From contig CM025856.1 in NCBI GenBank assembly GCA_003952965.2, positions 20,987,351-21,051,350 on the forward strand: a stretch of DNA of 64,000 bases, written 5' to 3'. The DNA is from Morella rubra. Its lineage: Eukaryota > Streptophyta > Magnoliopsida > Fagales > Myricaceae. The notes beneath the pieces were generated by a model. That model ran no database searches, was not told the origin of the DNA, and worked only from the letters and a program-made list of their open reading frames with translations. The position numbers and the translations under genes were made by a program. Every line of letters starts with the position of its first letter. Position 1 is the first letter of the stretch. Below, piece after piece: positions 35,056 to 44,776 of the stretch.

Positions 35056-36061
35056 GTCACTTCTGCACTGACCCAGCCCAACCTTTGGGCTTGGCTGCTA
35101 GCCTTGGGCAGGGTAGGGCAATTGTTGCCCTACCCGAGGCCCAAGCATTTGACCCATGGCATCTCAATGCCCTGGGCGCCGTTGGCCCCTTGCAGGAATG
35201 CAAGGTTGGCCTGCGGCCAGCCTCCACGGCTATCCGGCCAGCCGCGCCGGAATGGGGCCGGCCAGACTCCGGCGGCACTGTTCATCACGTGAACCTAACA
35301 TGCCAAACGTTAATAATCACCAGCAAATTTTATCAAAACCACCGTGAACAGTAAAAACGAATTGTCATACAATAAAATCATGTACTATTCATAATAATGC
35401 GTGAACAGTAATTAGAAAGGGTTTTGGCTTTTGATTCTCAATCAAAAATTAGCAAGGTTCATATAATCCAACAATTGCAATCATATGGCTCCGATACCAC
35501 TGATAGTTTATGCGAAATTAAACTAAATAAATAACATGTTTTCAACAAAAACATCTATCAGGAATATAATCGCAATTTCGGATTCGATTACTTACCTTGA
35601 TATAGTAATTCGGAAATCCACAAGTTTCAACCCGCTTCACGATCCAATCCAAAACTCCAGCGATTCAGAATAAAATAGCAACACAAATGTCTTGCCTCCT
35701 AAGGGATTTATATCACTCTCTCATGTTAGGGATTTCTCTAATAGGTTCCGATGGCCAACCCCTTGAATATAACAGTTTATTTATAGGCCTTGGGAAACCC
35801 TAGAGAGAGCATGAGACATAGGATCCTTAGGGATCTCAAATTCCAGCCGTAGGATTAAACTGAAGAACTCTTCTTTTAATAAAATTAGGGCTTCTACTAA
35901 TACAATCAAGTCCATCAACATATTGTAATTGACCCCTGAAATTTGAGATTATTACAAATATACCCCTTTTACATACAATTAATTCCTTCCACCAAACTAT
36001 ATTCCATATGAGATATAGGACTGGGTTATCGTTTGGTTATCTAGGGCACATAATTCTAACA
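35056..36061 (-). mobile_element. Truncated LTR retroelement: one LTR, primer-binding site and leader
   Basis: On the minus strand an LTR of about 561 bp runs from TGTTAGAATTATGTGCC (36061) to ATAAACTATCA (35501), starting TG and ending CA. It has a TATA-like CCTATAAATAAA near 35785. Immediately after it lies TGGTATCGGAGCC (about 35487-35499), the form of a Met-tRNA primer-binding site. About 430 bp of leader follow, including a GC-rich patch (35080-35290), then the element stops at 35056. There is no gag, pol or second LTR. It fills the joint between the two copies of the 33-38 kb duplication. Confidence 0.8.
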
Positions 36062-36135
36062 CCTCCACCGTAGGCATCATGGGTCACAGGCGTCATCGGC
36101 GTAATATTGGGCGCCTGCTTTTGCTTCTCAACGTC

Positions 36136-36255
36136 CTTCTGATCTCTTTCCTTCTCCATGTTGTACGAACACACTGCAAAGTGCAAACTACGGGTGTCGT
36201 GTAATCTACTAACAAGCTGCTTTATTCGTACTACCTGTTCAATGCCAACACCCAT
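36136..36255 (-). pseudogene. Truncated 5' copy of the 88-aa hydrophilic-protein gene
   Basis: Keeps the start region and the frame MEKERDQKDVEKQKQAP to HDAYGGG, then runs into LTR sequence at 36061 and stops after a few foreign codons near 36037. The upstream region and an intact start codon remain, so a short chimeric peptide or an LTR-terminated transcript is possible. The C-terminal two thirds are missing. Confidence 0.75.
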
Positions 36256-36258
36256 GAC

Positions 36259-36277
36259 ACGTCACCCAACACGTGGC
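36259..36277 (-). promoter_or_regulatory. Paired ACGT/ABRE elements in the right copy
   Basis: ACACGTCACC (core 36259-36262) and CACGTGGC (36270-36277), 11 bp apart, form a strong ABRE pair. In the left copy the second element reads AACGTGGC and the spacing differs. The truncated gene copy therefore has the better-looking ABA-type promoter. Confidence 0.5.
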
Positions 36278-37926
36278 AGTTTTTAAAGCTAATCTCAACG
36301 TTTGATAAAGCTTGCAACTTTGTTCATTACAAAGTGCCAGCTTGCCCGTTGGGCTATGGATCATGATTAGGCAGTCTTCTTTCCTTCGTTTAAAGGCCCA
36401 TAGAACAGCCAGTTTTGCCTTTCGGAATGTCGGCATCTCTTCGTCCTCAATATTTTTCATTTTTGTTTTACGATGTTTGCCGGCTATTAGATTTAAGTAC
36501 GAAACCCTACGCTCGTGGCTTAATTTATTCTTTATTCCCCGTGAAAGAAAGAGAGAAAATAGTATTGTATCCCATCCCCAAAACCGGAGAATAAAAGAAA
36601 GGAAAAGAATAGAAATGCGTCACATTCTGCAAATTTATTGGTGAAGATCGAATAACAATACCATATGATATATCCATTCATCTGCACTGCACGTGGGCTG
36701 AGTCGACTCTAGTCTGTATAACGATACGTTTTCTTCCTCCCCGAAAATAAAATTTGAACGTGAAGCTCACCGTTGATGAAGCATGCGATCCCTCCGTTAT
36801 CATGACTATATTAAGGCACTCAGAATCTCGTGGCTTCAACTTCACAAGTCAACGAGGCAAGTTCTTCCAAGCCTATCTGTCATGTCTGCAGGTCGCCAAG
36901 TTTGTTGAGTTCCAAAACTAGGGGCCGGCGGGTCGTTTTTAGCTTAACTGAATAGGCATGAAACGGTTAGTTAAGATATTAATACTCGTGGTCTCTGGTC
37001 AGCTTGAAAGGTCAGCAGGCTAGAGATGCGTGTACTTTACAGGTTAAGGAATTCTTATTGGACTTCGTAGTAGTAATAATTGCTAGCTGAAACTTTCTCC
37101 AGCTTTCTTTGGCCGTTGACATGCAATTGCCAGCGTAATTGTTTTTGAAGTGACTGATTAGTCACTTCTGCACTGAAATAGTTTTGTGATGGATAGCGGG
37201 GAGCGTGGGTCTATGGGTCAATAGGCCAACTCAAATTAATTTTTTTCTTCTAATCAAGACATCTTATTGAAAAAGCAAAATCTACAGAGCTGAAAATTCA
37301 CAGTAGAAATTATTCTTGTTGGATTAATTCATTCTATGTGAAGTAAAAGTTTAATTAACAATTTTTTAATAAGGTCCAAAGCCTATTAGGGTCTTAATTT
37401 ATAATTCTAAAGATGAGTTATTTAAGTCGTACAGATTAAAAGACGAGAAAGAAAAAAAGAGACAATTTTTTCTCTTTCACGCCTATGTTTCATTAAAGGC
37501 TAGATCTCACTTTGTCTGTAGTTTGATAAAGCTGAGATTTAGAGAAGACGTTCACGACACAAGGAGCTATAATCTGAACGATGAAGATAAGATTTTGAGC
37601 TAACAATATTTCGTACGCGTGAACAATAACCGTAAACTGGTTGATATTTTCTTTGTTTTTCAGTTGTATTTGCCAAGATTGATATCATTTTGAAGATCTG
37701 AGTTGTAGACTTTAGTTGTGATTAGAGAAAACTTTGTATACCCATTATTCAATTCTATAGTAGAGATTTTGACTGGATTAGGTCCCGTGGTTTTTCTTCC
37801 TCACACCGGATAAGTTTTCCACGTAAAAATTGCTTGTGTTGTTTTGGCTTGGTGTGATTGATTATTTTGAGATTATTTTTCAATATGTATGATTGTTGAA
37901 ATTGCGTTCTATTTGCTTTCATCTAG

Positions 37927-38460
37927 AGAGAAAAATTATTCCGCTGTTTGTTTGTCGTTATCTCTCTCAACAAAGTGGTATTAAAGCTCAAGACCACCTA
38001 ACACTAGTGTCAAAATCCAAGTTTACCAACAAGTCTTAGACTCAATAGTCCATAGGAGAAACATGTTGTCTTCACCCAACCCAGGACCCGATGTGTGAGG
38101 GAAAGATTGTTGGGGTTAGTCTGCATCGGTTGTGAAAGGGGTTGGTGGTCAGTTTATAAGTGTGAGAGAAATCCTCGTCTCTTAAGCTAGTTTTTAGGGT
38201 TGAAAAGGCCTAAGACCACCCAACACTGGTATCAAAGCTCATGTTTACCAACAAGTCTCAAATCCAACAGTCCATAGGAGAAACGAGTTGTCTTCACCCA
38301 ACCTAGGGCCCATGTGTAAGGGGAAGATTGTTAGGGTTAGTCCGACATCGGTTGTAGAAGAGGTTATTGGCCAGTTTATAAATATGAGAGAAAGTCTCAC
38401 TTCTTAAACTAGTTGTTGAGATTGAGAAGGTCCAAAACCATCCAATAATTATAAGGTCCA
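37927..38460. repeat. Two tandem LTR-like repeat copies
   Basis: Two related stretches of about 240 bp (roughly 37970-38200 and 38205-38460). Each has a GTCCATAGGAGAAAC block, TTGTCTTCACCCAACC, AGATTGTT(G/A)GGGTTAGTC, CATCGGTTGT, and (C/A)AGTTTATAA(G/A)T(G/A)TGAGAGAAA. A TGGTATCAAAGCTC stretch between them resembles a Met-tRNA primer-binding site. The pattern is that of a common plant solo-LTR/TRIM family; the exact family is not identified. Confidence 0.6.
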
Positions 38461-38712
38461 ATAACAACCGTAAGGAGCCGTAGCCTATAAATAAGAATAT
38501 AAGGTCTTTGGTGAGTGAGCGCGAAAGCTCACAAAAAGCGAATAGACCAAACACAAGCAAATATTTGACTAAGGCAGTAGACTAGGACAACAATGCGAAG
38601 TGAAAACCACGCAAATAGACGCTAACCACGATGAGCCTGGTGGCAGAGGTGACACGTGGAGGAACATATGTCAGCGGGAAGGGGAGATCAAAGACTGGAG
38701 AGAGAGGTTAAG

Positions 38713-38947
38713 GGGGACGGATTGCCTCCGAAGGCAAATCCGTTCGAATGACCGAATGGATGGCTGAAACTTCAACTTTCAGCCATCCAACGGTGGAGTT
38801 ACCGAGCAGTGTGGGTCCCGCCCGGGACCCACACCTGCCGAGCAGCCACCGCTCGGGCATTTTCCACCGTTCGATGGCTGAAAGTTGAAGTTTCAGCCAT
38901 CCATTCGGTCATTCGGACGGATTTGCCTTCGGAGGCAATCCGTTCCC
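38713..38947. mobile_element. Mutator-like foldback MITE with 9-bp target duplication
   Basis: Arms of about 83-85 bp at each end are reverse complements with only a few mismatches (left GGGGACGGATTGCCTCCGA; right end inverse GGGAACGGATTGCCTCCGA). GAGGTTAAG occurs at 38704-38712 and again at 38948-38956, a perfect 9-bp direct repeat, the size made by MULE transposases. The roughly 65-bp centre is itself palindromic (GTGTGGGTCCCG / CGGGACCCACAC). Each arm holds smaller palindromes (GCCTCCGAAGGC; GGCTGAAACTTCAACTTTCAGCC-like). It is non-coding. Confidence 0.88.
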
Positions 38948-39299
38948 GAGGTTAAGAGCCGGTGAAGCCATTCCTAAGGAGCGTGGTAGGTAACGCACCC
39001 GGATGGTTCAGCGAGTGAGATCCACGGATGTCGCATGGGGTGCTTTAGCATAGACATGCCAATGCCATCACGCCAAAGCCGGGTAGCGTGTTTGTCGAGG
39101 GTTGCCGGAAGCCGTCGACTGTCGCTCATTGCCCACCTAAGAACAAAATGCCAGATTCACAACAAACCAAGTATGGCAAGGACGGAATACGGGAAAGGAA
39201 GGGGAGGGAGGAGTTGTAGCTCCGGCCCTCCTCTTGGGTCTTTTTGGGAGCTACGGATAGAATCTAGAGAGAGAAATTGAGGAGAGAGTGGGTTTACAT

Positions 39300-39445
39300 G
39301 AGTTGGACCAACAAGTTCCCTCGTTAGTACATGAATGGCAAAACTTAATACTTGGACCAGCCAGAGAGAATCATTTGTCTAATGTCCTGTATAGTTGGAC
39401 CAACCAGTTCCCTCGTTGGTACATGATTGGCAAAACTAATAAAAT
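39300..39445. repeat. Local direct duplication, about 95-bp spacing
   Basis: TGGACCAACAAGTTCCCTCG with TAGTACATGAATGGCAAAACT, and TGGACCAACCAGTTCCCTCG with TTGGTACATGATTGGCAAAA, are two copies with a few substitutions. Confidence 0.8.
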
Positions 39446-40349
39446 TTTCCCGAACATTTTCCACTTTGTTTACCCAGGACCACAATAACTCCCCATATAA
39501 ACCATTAGACGTTGTTGTTGACATAGTATTTTTGGTATGTATTTGTGTACGTGTGTACATAATATTTGTGGGAATGTCCTCTTTTACAGCAACAAATTGA
39601 GATCTAATCAAGTGCCTTCTATATTACTAATTAGGGTTTTGACTTCATTTTTTTTTAGCTCCTTGTTGTTTTTTAGACAACTGAGTTTGAGTGTTAAAAT
39701 TTGGGGAGATTAAAATTTTAGGATATTGTATTTGGCGAAAAAATGAAGAGAGAGATGATTTTTTATATTTATCATAATAAAAAGTAATAATTTGATGGGA
39801 GAGAGAAATTATATTATAATTTTTTATTATATTAAAATTTTTAAAAAGTCTAAAATTTTAGATTTGAAATGCACGCAGGCGTGCAGGACCAAAGTTTTAT
39901 TAAAAATTAGAAATATTTTTATGTGTGAAAAAATCGATTAAAAACAGTTTCGAAATGAGAAAAACGTTTTTAAAACCATTAAAACATAACCCACAAGTTC
40001 CAATGTTACCTTCTTTGGCCTTCGCATTTCCAGACTTCATGTGCCGATCGAGACGTTACAGATTACCAATGAGGCGTTACAGAAAGCGCCGTTCCTATTG
40101 CTTTAGAAGCGGGACCCATGAATTAATCATATCTTCGTTTTCAATGTACAATGCGATAGACTGCCAACAGCAGCTCGTGTCACGTCTATTTTACACCGGG
40201 TTTGGTGAGTATTGGAATTTGCATTTGTGTTAAAATTTTAATAAAATTTTGAAAAGCTACGCGATGTAAAAAGGAAAAAAATGTGCACTTCTACAGCCTC
40301 TTAAAATTTTGGAATTTATATCCTCGCACCAAATTAAAATCAAAGAAAA

Positions 40350-40770
40350 ACAAAAGAAATCTCGTGGCCTTCTTTCTCACCCACGAGAAAAAAATATGTA
40401 ATAATTTATCCTCCATTATGTACAGTAGAAATTAAAAAAGGAGAATGAAAAAAATGTGACATTTTCTTCAAAATTATTGGTGAAGATTCCATATCCAATA
40501 ATCTGCACGTGGGCTGACGAGTCGATGCCAATGTGTATGACTGTATTTTTAAATTAAACAGTAAAATTCAAACGTATAATTACTAATTAGGGTTTCAACT
40601 TCAAGCGTGCTACGACGACGGTTTAGGTTATGCCCAAGAGGCACAGAATCTCGTGAGTTCACCTTAATAGACAAAGTCAAAGAGGCAAGTTATTCCAAGC
40701 CTATCTGTCATATATGTCTTGTCGCCTAGTTTCTTGAGTTCCAAAATTAGGCACATCGCTTCTACGATAA
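40350..40770. repeat. Old third copy of the 33.6-34.05 / 36.5-36.9 kb block
   Basis: Ordered matches to both recent copies: CTCGTGGC, AAATTATTGGTGAAGAT, ATCTGCACGTGGGCTGA, CACAGAATCTCGTG, GAGGCAAGTT(A/C)TTCCAAGCC, TATCTGTCAT and GAGTTCCAAAA. Many small indels separate it from them. It lies about 0.8 kb upstream of the DUF241 gene. Confidence 0.75.
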
Positions 40771-41426
40771 TAGAATACGGATCTATTAGTTAAGAGAACA
40801 GAAAACTTGACGCCTCAGAAACAAAACGTGGTCAGACTGGTTAGCCTCTTCGAGCGCGTTGGCAGCGCTGCCCACATGCCCTGAGACGCGTTAACAGAAA
40901 ACCAGCACAGATTACCGGAGTCCAGAATACCAATGCGCTGTTACACAGAGGTGGGATCCATGCCAATATTTGCCTCATCTGTCATCTCTTAACGTGAATT
41001 GATCCTTCAGGTAGACGAGTTTTAAAATCCATGGGAGAGAGAATTCTAAACATACAGCTACACTTGCACCTTGATTCCTTAATTGTGAAACGAAGAAAAA
41101 TAGTCCAAGAAAATATCACTACTGTCTACTGATCAGTTCGTGCTAGAGATTCCACAAATTAGCATAACGAGTCAAGTCCACGCTGCCTGTGCTTTTTTGT
41201 CACTTTGCCCCTTGGGCTTTCCACCCCAGTGAGATGTAACAAGTAGCCCCACAGTCTAAGAAAGCCAGCGTGTCAAAACCACGTGGTGTCTGCTCTCGAT
41301 ATACTGCGGCGTCTCCCACTTGATTAGCCCAAACAGCTGGATTTATTCGCGGATCCAGTCCCCCTCCACATCGTGCCTCACCCCCTCGTGCGTCTTAGTT
41401 GTAATTGTAGCTGTCCATGCACCCTT

Positions 41427-41432
41427 TATAAA
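41427..41432 (+). promoter_or_regulatory. TATA box of the DUF241 gene
   Basis: TATAAA in CCTTTATAAAACCCC, 113 bp upstream of the ATG at 41545, giving an expected transcription start near 41460 and a short 5' UTR. Confidence 0.65.
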
Positions 41433-41544
41433 ACCCCTCTTAGCTTTTCCTCTTCTCCAAGCACGATTTGCAGAGGATTTGGGAGAGAGTGAATTCGAAT
41501 TCTGATTGTATTATTATTGTGTATCGCCTTAAAAAGGAGAAAAA

Positions 41545-42453
41545 ATGGTTGGTGTTTTTAGACGCTCCCTTTCTTTCCCTAACAAGATCAACACCAACCG
41601 TCCATCGTCGGCCAAAACAACCATCTCTCACCATGTCAGGTCCATCAGTCTTCCATGCAGATCCCACCCCTTGATCTCACAGCTCGAGGACGAGATCAAC
41701 AAGCTCAACTCCTGGGCTTCCAAGCCTGAAGCCCGAACTTCGTCTTGGCTCTGTGACGGCTTGAGCAGTCTCAAGACCGTCCACGACTACCTCGACGACG
41801 TTCTTCAGCTTCCTCAAACCCAAGAAACCCTACGAAAACATTGTCACGCCCTCTGGGTTGAGAAGCTCCTAGAAGATTTCCTTCGTTTTGTTGACGTATA
41901 CGGAATCTTCCAGACATCGGTGTTGGGTTTGAGAGAGGTGCACTCGGCGGCGCAGGTGGCTACAAGAAAGAGAGACGAGTCGAAGGTTGTTACGTACGTG
42001 AAAGCTCGAAAGCAGATGGCCAAGGAGATGGGAAAACTTGTCTCATCGATCCGATGCGTCGGGGTTCCCACAATATCGGATGCCGTAGCAGTCGACGAAA
42101 TCGAGCTGGTGGGTGTCATTGGAGACGTAATTGAAGCGACCGTGTTGGTCTCGGTTGCCCTCTTTAATGGAATATCGGCGTCATTTGCATCGAGAAAATC
42201 GTCCAGGATGGGGTTGGGGTTGTCCAAGAAGGCAAAGAAAGTCAAGGTTGAGGAGAGCATTCTTGAATTCCAACAAGTGGGATTGCAGAGCTTGTGGGGT
42301 CTACGAAAAAAGTCAGACGAGGAGGTGAAGATGGCATTGAAGAAAATGCAGGATTTTGAGCGCTGTATTGGTGACATTGAAAATGGTAGTGGGAGGGTGT
42401 TTAGGGGTTTGATCAGCGCAAGAGTTTCGCTACTCAACGCTCTCACACAATGA
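41545..42453 (+). CDS. DUF241 family protein
   Basis: Intronless 302-codon gene, the usual size and structure for DUF241. The N-terminus has a basic Ser-rich stretch (RRSLSFPNKI, HHVRSISLPCRSHPLI), followed by the domain hallmarks LEDEINKLNSW, GLSSLKTVHDYLDDVLQLPQ and LWVEKLLEDFLRFVDVYGIF. A helical C-terminal half ends in LISARVSLLNALTQ. The family is plant-specific; members are reported in root, pollen and stress settings but the biochemical role is unknown. The start follows a TATA box at 41427 and an AAAAAATGG context. The gene is more GC-rich than its surroundings and looks intact. Confidence 0.93.
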   Translation: MVGVFRRSLSFPNKINTNRPSSAKTTISHHVRSISLPCRSHPLISQLEDEINKLNSWASKPEARTSSWLCDGLSSLKTVHDYLDDVLQLPQTQETLRKHCHALWVEKLLEDFLRFVDVYGIFQTSVLGLREVHSAAQVATRKRDESKVVTYVKARKQMAKEMGKLVSSIRCVGVPTISDAVAVDEIELVGVIGDVIEATVLVSVALFNGISASFASRKSSRMGLGLSKKAKKVKVEESILEFQQVGLQSLWGLRKKSDEEVKMALKKMQDFERCIGDIENGSGRVFRGLISARVSLLNALTQ

Positions 42454-43851
42454 CAGTATGGACTATGGATGTGGAGAGAGGAGAGAGGGGGCAATTAAGC
42501 AGAAAAAAGACGATGAAATTTACTTCAAGGAATAGACATTTGTGTACAGTTTACTTTCTTCAAAATCTTAATTTGAGACAGTTGCTCTAGTTGATAATAT
42601 TGTGAATTTGCTTCTTTTTTCTGATTGAATTAATGGTGTCAATAACTCCATATAACTCAAAAAATTGATCGTCCCCCAAAAAGATAATGTTGGATGTCAC
42701 TAATTTTCAATAAATTAAGAGTCAAAACAACTTCTAAACTCAAATCCAATATTTGAACTTACGGTTTTTAAGATTTGTATACATTCCATGTTTAAATTGA
42801 AAACTTCAACCCCAAGTGACATCGACGATATATATGTTTTAGGAATTATTTACAAGAAAATTGTTATTTACCTTTCCAAGCCAACTAAGAAGAAGAAACA
42901 TAGAAACATTTTTGTTTTTAGGAAATCATAACCAATAATGCATGCCTCGTAGGAGACGCACATGGCGTCAAGGGGTCCGCAGAGTTCGGATGCATGTAGT
43001 GCCAACATGGCACTTAATTAACAATGAGAAGATGAAGACACAGAAAAGCTAACGAGCTCACGCCACGTTGCCGAACATCACCGGTCCAAGGAAAACAGCA
43101 AATGATTCGTAGGATATAATTCGATCGTTAACTAATTCAGTTTAATTTTATGTTATAAAAGTGAAAAAAAAAAGACGTTGGTTTTGCTGTAAAATCCTAT
43201 ATTAATTGAAAGCAATCATTCCTTCATCATTTTGCACCAGAAAATGCAGCCTTAGGAAGAAAGTGATTAAGAAAACCAGAAAAAGCTTACAATTATTGGT
43301 ACCAGCTTCCTTTCAACTTATTGCTCTGGAGAATTGGATCGTGTACAGGCATTAACAGCCAGTTTTAGCTCAGGGCTTAGCTAGCAATTTCCTCTCAACG
43401 AGAGGAGAATAAAGAGAGGTACTTGTCCCTCACTCCACCGCGCATCATCGTCATGTCTGTCAGACTATCACTGTCACAGTTCGGATGCGCTCCTAATTAG
43501 TCCACGATAGGAGTTCGGAAATCGCGAGTTCATTCAACTTAATTAATTACTAATTCCTTATGCCTCCTCCTGGGCCGACTCTGGGCCTCCACAAGCACAT
43601 GGCCCTTCGGCCTGTATCGAGTTAGAGAAAGAAATAAGGCTGTATACCGGGTATCGGGTATACCGATTTACTAGCACCGCCGACGGTGTTGTAAATCGCT
43701 CCTTGCCTCACAGCGGCACCGGTAACGGTGTCAGATTTTGCTGTGGGGTGGTGATTTAGGCACCGCCGATTGTTTTTTTCCTTGCCTCATAACGGTGTCA
43801 GATTTTATTTAGGCGGTAGCAGTTTCCACCGTTACATTTATTTTATGCAAA

Positions 43852-43889
43852 ACGACAACGTTTCTCTTTAAGAGAAACGTCGTTGTTTG
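43852..43889. repeat. Short hairpin
   Basis: AACGTTTCTCTT followed directly by AAGAGAAACGT, with CGACAACG/CGTCGTTG flanks, forms an imperfect stem of about 18 bp with almost no loop. Confidence 0.75.
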
Positions 43890-44686
43890 AGGGGCCACGA
43901 AACCCTAAAGATTTCGAGGCCCCTCAACCTCCCTCATTCCCATTTTCCCAGACGGCAGAGTATTGCAGCCCCCTCCCCCAAAAATTTTCTCTGTTCTCCT
44001 TTCCCCCTCCTCGATCGGCACCTATCTCCCCCTTTGCACGAGCAAGCAACGGCTACAACTCTCTTTAGCTCTCTCTCTCTCTCTCTCCCCCAGTTTCCTT
44101 GTGATTTGATATTATATATGCGATTTGGGTGCGATTTACTGGGTTTGTGGAAATTTTTTATTTAGATTTTGAAAGCTTTTCAAATATATGGAGATTTTCT
44201 TGCGAATGTGGAGATTTTCTTGTGATTTGGTATTGAGGGGTTGCAATTTTGGATTTTTTTTTAGCTGTTTATGAAATTTCATATTTGGAAATTTTTTGGA
44301 AAGTTTTTCAAATTTGTGGCATTTTTCAAGCGAATGTCAATGTGTAGATTTGGTATTGATTACAGGGTTTCGCAATTTTAGAAATTTTTTTTAGGCTGTT
44401 TACAATTTGGTTGAGATTTCAGATTTGGAAATTTTTTTGAATTTGGATTTCGATTTGGTATTGATTATACGGGTTACAATTTAAGAAATTTTTGTTAAGG
44501 TTTTTAGGATTTGGTTGAGATGTGAAGATTTGGAAATTTTTTTGCTATTGATTTGTTAAGTTTTACGAGATTTGCTCTTTGATTATTCGATTTGTTTTTT
44601 TTTTTTCTTTCATTTTTGTAATCTCCAGTATAGATGGTGGTAACCGCTACGGCCACTGTTAGGTGCCGGTTTCCTCCCTTCACGGT

Positions 44687-44776
44687 GGTGAGGGCGGTGT
44701 CCGTTTTTGGACAACCACCCATAGCGGTGGCGGTGAGGGCGGTGTCCGTTTTTGGACAACCACCCATAGCGGTGGC
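44687..44776. repeat. 45-bp minisatellite, two copies
   Basis: Two adjacent identical 45-bp units (GGTGAGGGCGGTGTCCGTTT onward). The period is a multiple of three, so frames on both strands stay open across it. Each unit has the small palindrome TCCGTTTTTGGA and a GCGGTGGCGGTG block. Confidence 0.85.

Larger units (their letters stand above)
36062..37926. repeat. Direct duplication, right copy
   Basis: Partner of 33172-35055. Differences are confined mainly to about 36263-36355. The rest, including the long AT-rich stretch, is almost unchanged, which indicates a recent event. It ends at the same TTTCATCTAG as the left copy and continues into different DNA. Confidence 0.93.
38957..41424. other. 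Intergenic and upstream region of the DUF241 gene
   Basis: Contains a local duplication at 39300-39445 (GTTGGACCAACAAGTTCCCT and GTTGGACCAACCAGTTCCCT), a MITE-like AT repeat at about 39710-39870, a diverged copy of the 33-38 kb upstream block at about 40350-40770, and a short repeated motif around 40060 and 40920 (ATTACCAATGAGGCGTTACA-like). No coding sequence recognised. Confidence 0.55.

Noticed and set aside
35019..35354. GC-rich overlapping open frames on both strands
   Set aside because: They lie in the leader of the truncated LTR element; Ala/Pro-rich compositional frames with no motif.
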